A DNA stretch of 5,059 nt, from the NCBI GenBank assembly GCA_017540915.1, contig JAFYAD010000163.1, positions 1 to 5,059 of the forward strand, written 5' to 3'. A program made the translations under genes and the position numbers. The stretch is from Lachnospiraceae bacterium (GTDB lineage Bacteria; Bacillota_A; Clostridia; Lachnospirales; Lachnospiraceae). The notes under the pieces were generated by a model. It saw only the letters and a program-made list of their open reading frames with translations. It was not told the DNA's origin and ran no database searches. Below, in pieces: positions 1 to 5,059 of this stretch. The stretch's first letter is position 1. Every line of letters starts with the position of its first letter.

Positions 1-970
1 CTGCAAATCTTGCCTCAGCTGCAGTAGCTGTAGCTGCTACAGATGTTACTGTAATAGTCTTAGAAATCTCAGCGTCAACGCCGTTGTTGTACTTAACAGT
101 AACTGTAGACTTCTGATCTCTCTCAGAGAAGTAGATTGTCGGCTTAACCGGATCTGCTGAGTATGATGTCTGATCGCCATCGAAATCAAATGTTACATAA
201 TCTGTATAGTTGTTATACTTTGTAACATCAACATCGCCGGCAACAAGTGCATACTTGATATCCTGGTCAGAACCTGTCTCAACGCTCTGGTTCTCGATCT
301 GGATGTCTGTTACAGCGTAAGAGCCTACCTTTACAGTAGCTGTTCCGCCAAGGTTGTTTACAGAGAATGTATACTCTGTGTTCTCAGCGTAACCATAAAC
401 AACTGTTGCAGACTTCTTGTCATCGCCGATTGTAACAGATGTAGCTGCACCAACTGATCCGTTGATTGCTACTGTCTCGATAGAAACTGCTGTTGCATCG
501 ATCTCTTTGTCAAATGTAAGAACTACAGAATCAAATGTCTTCTGTGTTGCAGCTGTTACAGATGCAGTCTCAACAACCGGCTCAACGATAACCGGAGTAT
601 CAACCTTTACCTTAGCCTTGAATTTAAGCTTCTTAGCTGCGCCTGTCTTTGCGTTTTTAAGTGCAAGAACGATCTTTGTTGCACCCTTCTTAACGCCTGT
701 TACTACTACTACCTTTTTGTTTTTCTTAACTTTGGCTTTAGCTACTGCTGTTTTCTTAACAGTTGCCTTGGTGATTCTCCAACCAGCCTTGTAAGATGCT
801 GCTTTAAGCTTGTTCTTTGCCTTCTTACCAGCCTTAACTGATACAGTCTTCTTAGCAAGCTTCGGAGCAGCTGCGGCATTTGCTGTAAGTGCTGTTGCGC
901 TTGAAAGGCTTAAAGCCATAGAAGCGGAAAGAACCACAGCAAGAGCCTTTGTCATGAACTTATTCTTCAT
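1..970 (-). CDS. Secreted Ig-like surface protein, lysine-rich N-terminal domain (3' end outside window)
   Basis: The frame is open from the ATG at 970-968 to the window edge, giving 323 codons with no stop. Residues 1-34 form a Sec signal peptide: lysines at 2, 4 and 8, a hydrophobic core at about 9-27, and an ANA/AAA cleavage region at about 30-34. Residues 37-123 are a lysine-rich domain that reads like a bacterial Ig-like (Big_2-type) fold, with a VTGVKKGATKIVL core near 90-102. It has 30 Lys, 1 Arg and no Asp or Glu. A Pro/Val linker (about 124-134) leads to a second beta-rich segment (about 135-215, with VVLTFDKEID), resembling Ig-like domains of S-layer proteins. A further Thr/Asp-rich segment carries a D-x-D-x-D run at 262-266. 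The protein is probably exported and wall-associated; its role is unknown. A second in-frame ATG at 955 lacks a ribosome site and would lose two n-region lysines, so 970 is preferred, although its own ribosome site is weak. The gene is divergent from hisS. Leu is CTT in 12 of 13 cases, suggesting high expression. Confidence 0.85.
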   Translation of the reverse strand, partial: MKNKFMTKALAVVLSASMALSLSSATALTANAAAAPKLAKKTVSVKAGKKAKNKLKAASYKAGWRITKATVKKTAVAKAKVKKNKKVVVVTGVKKGATKIVLALKNAKTGAAKKLKFKAKVKVDTPVIVEPVVETASVTAATQKTFDSVVLTFDKEIDATAVSIETVAINGSVGAATSVTIGDDKKSATVVYGYAENTEYTFSVNNLGGTATVKVGSYAVTDIQIENQSVETGSDQDIKYALVAGDVDVTKYNNYTDYVTFDFDGDQTSYSADPVKPTIYFSERDQKSTVTVKYNNGVDAEISKTITVTSVAATATAAEARFA

Positions 971-996
971 GGTAAATCCGGGGCATAATTTAGATG

Positions 997-1025
997 TTGA
1001 ATATTCGTTGCCGCTTTGCTATAAT
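997..1025 (+). promoter_or_regulatory. Sigma-A-type promoter for hisS (and probably aspS)
   Basis: TTGAAT (997-1002, 4 of 6 consensus bases) and a perfect TATAAT (1020-1025) are separated by 17 bp. The start of transcription would fall near 1032, about 26 nt before the hisS ATG, which leaves room for the ribosome site but not for a T-box or other structured leader. This is the only well-formed plus-strand promoter I found in the intergenic spaces. Confidence 0.7.
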
Positions 1026-1046
1026 ATTTGAATTGATCAAAGAAAC

Positions 1047-1052
1047 GGAGAG
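1047..1052 (+). promoter_or_regulatory. Ribosome binding site of hisS
   Basis: GGAGAG lies 5 nt before the ATG at 1058 and fixes that start. The protein from this ATG begins MALKKKP, as in related clostridial HisRS proteins that I recall. Confidence 0.75.
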
Positions 1053-1057
1053 ATAAT

Positions 1058-2308
1058 ATGGCACTTAAGAAAAAGCCGGTTAACGGCATGAAGGATATTC
1101 TCCCTGCGGAGATGGAGATCAGGGATTATGTGCAGGGTATTATACGTGAAACGTACAAGAGCTATGGGTTTACACCTATTGAGACCCCTTGCATGGAATC
1201 CATTGAGAATCTTTCCAGCAAGCAGGGCGGAGAGAATGAAAAGCTCATATTCAAGATATTAAAGAGAGGCGAGAAATTAAACCTCGAGACAGCGCAGAGC
1301 GAGAGTGACGTGGTGGATTTCGGCATGCGTTACGATCTGACGCTTCCCTTGGCAAGGTTTTATGCCAATAATGCCAATGACCTTCCGCAGCCCTTCAAGG
1401 CGCTTCAGATGGGACCTGTGTGGCGCGCGGACAGACCTCAGAGAGGCCGTTACAGACAGTTCATGCAGTGTGATATAGATATATTGGGAGAGCCTTCAAA
1501 TCTGGCGGAGATCGAGCTGATACTGGCTACAACATCCACCATCGGACGCATCGGATTCAAGGGCTTTGAGATACACATCAATGACAGGCGGATCCTGCGT
1601 GCCATGGCTGATCATGCGGGGTTCCCTGAGGATGCTTTTGATACAGTGTGCATCATCCTGGACAAGATGGATAAGATCGGACTTGAGGGAGTTTCAGCCG
1701 AATTGAGAGAGGCCGGTTTTGATGAAAACGCGATAAACACATACACGGATATGCTGGAAAAGACAACCCGTGATATGGCCGGAGTAGAGACACTGGCAAA
1801 GGCTTTGGGCGATGATCTTTCCGTGGATATAAAGGATAACCTCACTGAGATCATGACAGCGGTGGATGGAGCGAAGGAAGCCGATTTCAGGCTGGTATTC
1901 GATCCGACTCTGGTGAGAGGCATGGGATATTACACCGGCACCATCTTTGAGATCGTGATGCCGGAGCTTGGAGCTGCCTGCGGAGGCGGCGGCAGGTACG
2001 ACAAGATGATCGGCCGTTTTACCGGACAGGACACGCCGGCATGCGGTTTTTCCATAGGTTTTGAGAGGATAGTGCTCTTGCTCATGGAGAGTGGCTTCAA
2101 GGTTCCGGGATCTTCTGACAAAAAGGCATATCTTATCGAAAAGGGCGTTGACAGCAGTAAGCTCTACGAGATATTGAAAAAAGCGGCTGCGGAGCGTGGA
2201 GAGGGCAAGACTGTCCTGGTCTCACGCATGAATAAGAACAAAAAATTCCAGAAAGATAAATTATCTGCTGAGGGATACACAGATATAGAGGAATTTTTTA
2301 AGGGTTAA
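1058..2308 (+). CDS. hisS: Histidyl-tRNA synthetase (histidine--tRNA ligase)
   Basis: This cytoplasmic class II enzyme charges tRNA-His with histidine using ATP; the family is normally a homodimer. The 416-residue protein shows the class signatures in order: motif 1 around the PIETP at 40-44; an RYDLTLPLAR segment at 91-100 in the ATP/histidine pocket; motif 2 at about 118-139 (GPVWRADRPQRGR then QFMQCD); the HisRS-specific LVRGMGYYTG at 285-294, whose R287 corresponds to the catalytic arginine of this family; the GGGGRYD loop at 309-315; and motif 3 at about 328-342 with R337 in GFERI. The C-terminal anticodon-binding domain is short, roughly 60 residues from about 355, where the usual HGTP-type domain has about 90. 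It keeps a KNKKFQKDKL stretch. I recall the same arrangement in other Lachnospiraceae HisRS, so this is probably a lineage variant and not damage. The gene is followed after 137 bp by aspS, a common partner in Firmicutes, and lies divergent from the surface-protein gene. Confidence 0.97.
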   Translation: MALKKKPVNGMKDILPAEMEIRDYVQGIIRETYKSYGFTPIETPCMESIENLSSKQGGENEKLIFKILKRGEKLNLETAQSESDVVDFGMRYDLTLPLARFYANNANDLPQPFKALQMGPVWRADRPQRGRYRQFMQCDIDILGEPSNLAEIELILATTSTIGRIGFKGFEIHINDRRILRAMADHAGFPEDAFDTVCIILDKMDKIGLEGVSAELREAGFDENAINTYTDMLEKTTRDMAGVETLAKALGDDLSVDIKDNLTEIMTAVDGAKEADFRLVFDPTLVRGMGYYTGTIFEIVMPELGAACGGGGRYDKMIGRFTGQDTPACGFSIGFERIVLLLMESGFKVPGSSDKKAYLIEKGVDSSKLYEILKKAAAERGEGKTVLVSRMNKNKKFQKDKLSAEGYTDIEEFFKG

Positions 2309-2445
2309 ATACATGTCAGGATGCCGGCAAAAGGTCAGACAGGAGATCTGTTCGACATAGTGATGTCAGGTATACCGGAAGGAATACATTGGGCAGGATC
2401 CCTTTACGGATAGTGCTATTACATATTATAAGAGGTGTGGATAAA
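2309..2445 (+). other. hisS-aspS intergenic spacer
   Basis: The 137-bp spacer shows no terminator and no T-box consensus. It contains an 8-bp palindrome GGTATACC (2369-2376), extendable to a 14-bp imperfect palindrome at 2366-2379, and a direct repeat ATGTCAGG at 2313-2320 and 2363-2370. No convincing promoter precedes aspS, so readthrough transcription from hisS is the simplest reading. The function of the palindrome is unknown. Confidence 0.5.
2432..2437 (+). promoter_or_regulatory. Ribosome binding site of aspS, deciding its start
   Basis: GAGGTG lies 8 nt before the ATG at 2446. The same reading frame stays open upstream to a TTG at 2389, which would add 19 residues. That extension is not typical of AspRS and includes this ribosome site, so 2446 is chosen. 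Confidence 0.75.
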
Positions 2446-4233
2446 ATGAGTGAATCAATGCAGGGTTTAAAGAGAACCCACAGATGTACGGAGGTTTCAA
2501 GCGCTGATATCGGCAGCACAGTCACAGTCATGGGATGGGTACAGAGAAGACGTAATCTCGGAAGTCTTATATTTATTGACTTGAGAGACAGAAGCGGTCT
2601 TTTGCAGATAGTATTCGATACCGATTCTGTGGGAGAGGCCGGTTTTGAAAAGGCAGGTTCTCTGCGCAGCGAGTATGTTATAGCGGTTACAGGTACGGTC
2701 AATAAAAGATCTGCTGCAGTGAATGAAAACTTAAAGACAGGTGATATTGAGATCATGGCAAAGGATATGCGGATCCTGTCAGAGTCTCAGACACCTCCTT
2801 TCCAGATCGAAGAGAATTCCAAGACCAACGAGGAGACAAGGCTTAAATACAGATATCTTGACCTTCGCCGTCCGGATATACAGCGCAATCTGATACTCAG
2901 AAGCAAGGTTATGGGGCTCATGAGAGAGTTCATGAGTGAGGAAGGCTTTTTGGAGATCGAGACTCCCATATTGTGTAAGTCTACTCCTGAAGGCGCCAGG
3001 GATTATCTTGTACCCAGCCGTATACACAACGGACATTTTTACGCTCTGCCACAGAGCCCGCAGCTCTTCAAGCAGCTTTTGATGGCAAGCGGATATGACA
3101 GATATTTCCAGATCGCAAGATGCTTCAGGGATGAGGATCTCCGCGCGGACAGACAGCCGGAGTTTACACAGGCAGATATGGAGCTCTCCTTCGTGGACAT
3201 CGATGATGTCATCGAGGTAAATGAGAGACTTTTACAGTATATTTTCAAAGAGGCCATCGGGTATGAGGCGACGATTCCGTTCCCGCGTATGCCCTGGCAG
3301 GAAGCTATGGACAGATACGGTTCGGACAAGCCGGATACCAGATTCGGAATGGAACTTAAAAACGTATCGGACGTAGTCAAAGGCTGCGGTTTTGGCGTAT
3401 TCACGGGAGCGCTTGAGGCCGGCGGTTCGGTTCGTGGTATCAATGTAAAAGGACAGGCAGCAATGCCCAGAAAACGCATTGACAAGCTTGTGGAATTTGC
3501 TAAGGGATATGGAGCAAAGGGACTTGCATATCTTTGTATCAATGAAGACGGCTCGTACAAGTCTTCCTTCGCAAAGTTTATGACTGAGGAAGAGCTTAAG
3601 GCACTGTGCAATGCCATGGAGGGAGAGCCGGGTGATCTCTTGCTTTTTGCCGCAGACAGGGATAAGATCGTATGGAATGTTCTCGGTGCCATAAGACTTG
3701 AACTGGGTGCCGAGCTTGGACTTATAGACGAGTCAAAATATAATTTCCTCTGGATCACCGATTTCCCGTTACTGGAGTGGTCTGACGAGGAGAACCGTTT
3801 CATGGCTATGCACCATCCTTTCACCATGCCCAATGAGTCGGACTGGGACAGAATAGACAGCGATCCGGGCAGCGTCCGTGCGAAGGCATACGACATAGTA
3901 TTGAACGGAACAGAGCTGGGAGGAGGTTCCGTCAGGATCCACCAGCATGATATACGGGAGAAGATGTTTGAGGTATTGGGATTCACACCCGAGAGAGCTC
4001 ATGAGCAGTTTGGATTCCTGCTGGATGCTTTTTCATACGGAGTTCCGCCCCATGCAGGACTTGCGTACGGTGTGGACAGGGTAGTGATGCATATGCTCCA
4101 TACTGACAACATCAGGGATGTAATAGCTTTCCCGAAGGTAAAGGATGCATCGGATCTCATGACCGATGCACCGGGAACAGTGGATGCTGCGCAGCTTGAG
4201 GAGCTCGGTATAGCTGTTGTGGCAGAATCATAA
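2446..4233 (+). CDS. aspS: Aspartyl-tRNA synthetase, bacterial type
   Basis: This cytoplasmic class IIb enzyme charges tRNA-Asp with aspartate. From the ATG at 2446 it has 595 residues, normal for bacterial AspRS (about 590). Residues 1 to about 107 form the OB-fold anticodon-binding domain (LKRTHRC at 8-14, GWVQRRRNLGSLIFIDLRDRSG at 30-51). The catalytic core follows: motif 1 with EIETPIL at 170-176; the flipping loop STPEGARDYLVPSR at 179-192; QSPQLFKQLL at 203-212; motif 2 at about 219-244 with FRDED and RADRQPEFTQ. The bacterial GAD insertion domain spans roughly 300-410. After it come HHPFT (456-460), ELGGGSVRIH (490-499) and motif 3 with YGVDR, R545 being the conserved arginine. Leu38 in the RRRNLGS loop matches the leucine of discriminating AspRS such as that of E. 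coli, where the nondiscriminating Pseudomonas enzyme has His. This suggests tRNA-Asp specificity but does not prove it. The gene is probably cotranscribed with hisS. Confidence 0.97.
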   Translation: MSESMQGLKRTHRCTEVSSADIGSTVTVMGWVQRRRNLGSLIFIDLRDRSGLLQIVFDTDSVGEAGFEKAGSLRSEYVIAVTGTVNKRSAAVNENLKTGDIEIMAKDMRILSESQTPPFQIEENSKTNEETRLKYRYLDLRRPDIQRNLILRSKVMGLMREFMSEEGFLEIETPILCKSTPEGARDYLVPSRIHNGHFYALPQSPQLFKQLLMASGYDRYFQIARCFRDEDLRADRQPEFTQADMELSFVDIDDVIEVNERLLQYIFKEAIGYEATIPFPRMPWQEAMDRYGSDKPDTRFGMELKNVSDVVKGCGFGVFTGALEAGGSVRGINVKGQAAMPRKRIDKLVEFAKGYGAKGLAYLCINEDGSYKSSFAKFMTEEELKALCNAMEGEPGDLLLFAADRDKIVWNVLGAIRLELGAELGLIDESKYNFLWITDFPLLEWSDEENRFMAMHHPFTMPNESDWDRIDSDPGSVRAKAYDIVLNGTELGGGSVRIHQHDIREKMFEVLGFTPERAHEQFGFLLDAFSYGVPPHAGLAYGVDRVVMHMLHTDNIRDVIAFPKVKDASDLMTDAPGTVDAAQLEELGIAVVAES

Positions 4234-4249
4234 CAGAAAAAGATCAATT

Positions 4250-4278
4250 CAGACGGGATGCGTACAGCGTCCCGTCTG
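4250..4278 (+). terminator. Strong hairpin after aspS, possible terminator
   Basis: A 12-bp stem (4250-4261 with 4267-4278, one T-G wobble) closes a 5-nt GTACA loop, beginning 17 nt after the aspS stop. The outer pairs CAGACGGGA/TCCCGTCTG are perfect. No T-run follows on the plus strand, so this is not a canonical intrinsic terminator. It could instead protect the 3' end of the aspS message, be a processing site, or terminate inefficiently. On the minus strand a run of five T (within 4236-4241) follows at a distance of several bases, but no minus-strand gene ends here. Confidence 0.5.
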
Positions 4279-4323
4279 TGAGTATGGAGATGTTGTGACT
4301 GATCCTGATCATATGGAAAAGAG

Positions 4324-4348
4324 ATCTCAAAAACACAGTATCTCAAAA
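4324..4348. repeat. Pair of 9-bp direct repeats upstream of trkA
   Basis: ATCTCAAAA occurs at 4324-4332 and again at 4340-4348, a 16-bp centre-to-centre period. The first copy overlaps the palindrome GAGATCTC (4321-4328). The pair lies 28 bp before the trkA start, where a regulator might bind, but no known operator is recognised. Confidence 0.45.
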
Positions 4349-4364
4349 TATGGTTTAAGATAAA

Positions 4365-4370
4365 AGAGGT
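4365..4370 (+). promoter_or_regulatory. Ribosome binding site of trkA
   Basis: AGAGGT ends 6 nt before the ATG at 4377 and supports that start. The protein then begins directly with the first beta strand of the Rossmann fold, as is usual for TrkA. Confidence 0.75.
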
Positions 4371-4376
4371 TACAGG

Positions 4377-5059
4377 ATGAACATTATCATCGCGGGTTGC
4401 GGAAACATAGGGCGCACCCTGGCAGAACAGTTGAATGCCGAAGGGCATGATATCACTGTGATAGACAACAGACAGAGCGCTGTCGAGATAGTGACGGGAG
4501 CGGACGAGGCCCTGGGTGTTGTGGGTAATATCACAAGCCTTTCGGTGCTGGAGGATGCGGGAGTTAAGTCGGCTGATATTCTCATCGCAGTCACCGGCAA
4601 TGACGAGTTAAATCTTCTGGCATGTCTTATGGCCAGAAAATCCGGTTGCAAGAGTACCATTGCCAGGGTTGAAAACCCTGATTACAACGGAAGACAGATA
4701 GGCTTCATGAAAGAAGAATTGGGTTTGTCCATGGTGATCAATCCGCACCGTGCAGCGGCTAGGGAGGCCGGCAGGCTGTTAAAATATCCTTCGGCTCTCA
4801 GAGTGGAGTCCTTTGCCAAGAGCAGGGTTGAGATCATAACCTTCAAGCTTGACAGTAACAGCATTCTGTGTGGCCTTTCCCTGAAAGATATGGCTATCAA
4901 ACTCAAGTGCGATGTCCTCATCTCACTGGTCACCAGAGGGGAAGAGGTTATAATCCCCGGCGGTGATTTCGTGCTTCAGGAAAAGGATGAGATATCGGTG
5001 GTAGGTGCCGAGGAGAAGATGGTCCACTTCCTGAAAATACTAAAACTTCCCACAGCATC
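4377..5059 (+). CDS. trkA: Trk-type potassium uptake regulatory subunit TrkA (3' end outside window)
   Basis: The first 227 codons are present and open to the window edge. TrkA is a peripheral cytoplasmic protein that binds NAD(H) and gates the membrane K+ channel subunit TrkH. Residues 1 to about 120 are an RCK N-terminal Rossmann domain: MNIIIAGCGNIG carries the GxGxxG dinucleotide loop (G7, G9, G12), and VIDN at 28-31 supplies the acidic residue (D30) that binds the adenosine ribose. GNITS at 50-54, ILIAVTGNDELNLLAC at 68-83 and IARVENPDY at 95-103 are typical TrkA signatures; KtrA proteins more often have GDAT at the GNITS position. Residues 141 to about 225 form a TrkA_C domain, starting LRVESFAKSRVEI. 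Full TrkA has two such RCK units (about 450 residues), so roughly half is seen; a single-unit, KtrA-like protein of about 220-230 residues cannot be excluded. The gene lies 143 bp after aspS. A trkH gene would be expected downstream, but that is outside the window. Confidence 0.92.
   Translation, partial: MNIIIAGCGNIGRTLAEQLNAEGHDITVIDNRQSAVEIVTGADEALGVVGNITSLSVLEDAGVKSADILIAVTGNDELNLLACLMARKSGCKSTIARVENPDYNGRQIGFMKEELGLSMVINPHRAAAREAGRLLKYPSALRVESFAKSRVEIITFKLDSNSILCGLSLKDMAIKLKCDVLISLVTRGEEVIIPGGDFVLQEKDEISVVGAEEKMVHFLKILKLPTA

Noticed and set aside
960..986. Minus-strand upstream mini-frame (8 codons from ATG at 986) overlapping the surface-gene start
   Set aside because: It has no ribosome site and could easily occur by chance; there is no support for translational coupling.
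417..1031. Plus-strand open frames of 125 and 73 codons near the left end
   Set aside because: They are antisense to the surface-protein gene, whose signal peptide and biased codons show the coding strand; hydrophobic runs come from reading Lys codons in reverse.
2321..2413. Short 30-codon reading frame in the hisS-aspS spacer, in the same frame as hisS after its stop
   Set aside because: Its AGG-like ribosome signal directly abuts the ATG, the peptide is not recognised, and HisRS already ends at a normal-looking C-terminus.
2403..2429. TTTACG and TATTAT as a promoter for aspS
   Set aside because: The spacing is only 15 bp, and transcription would begin within or after the aspS ribosome site.
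2389..2445. Upstream in-frame TTG start for aspS, adding 19 residues
   Set aside because: The extension is not like AspRS N-termini, and the ATG at 2446 has a good ribosome site at normal spacing.
3039..3986. Long 315-codon minus-strand open frame inside aspS
   Set aside because: It is a shadow of aspS. The serine- and proline-rich composition is typical of antisense reading, and aspS is unmistakable on the other strand.
4234..4376. c-di-AMP (ydaO-type) riboswitch before trkA, as is found upstream of some K+ transport genes
   Set aside because: The spacer shows one hairpin and short repeats but none of the conserved riboswitch segments that I could recognise; a covariance-model search would settle it.

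Overview
The window looks like ordinary chromosome from a Gram-positive member of the Clostridia, most likely Lachnospiraceae and Butyrivibrio-like. This rests on three things I recognise from memory: the HisRS variant, the lysine-rich secreted Ig-like protein, and purine-rich Shine-Dalgarno sites. No database search was possible, so the assignment is an inference.

Layout: from 1 to 970, on the minus strand, lies the N-terminal 323 codons of a secreted or surface protein whose 3' end is outside the window. An 87-bp divergent intergenic region follows. It carries a good sigma-A-type promoter for the rightward genes. The plus strand then holds hisS (histidyl-tRNA synthetase, 1058-2308), a 137-bp spacer, aspS (aspartyl-tRNA synthetase, 2446-4233), a 143-bp spacer with a strong hairpin and a short direct repeat, and the first half of trkA (K+ uptake regulator, 4377 to the window end).

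Function: hisS and aspS supply charged tRNAs for translation and form a pair commonly linked in Firmicutes. They are probably cotranscribed from the promoter at 997-1025, since no terminator or convincing second promoter lies between them. trkA is the cytoplasmic NAD-binding subunit of a Trk-type potassium importer. It is separated from aspS by the hairpin and may be a separate unit. The surface protein is unrelated in function; its narrow codon usage suggests high expression.

I found no mobile element, CRISPR array, RNA gene or clearly new system. The points most worth a second look are the extreme charge segregation in the surface protein, the short C-terminal domain of HisRS, the absence of a T-box leader before hisS, and the cis-elements between aspS and trkA.
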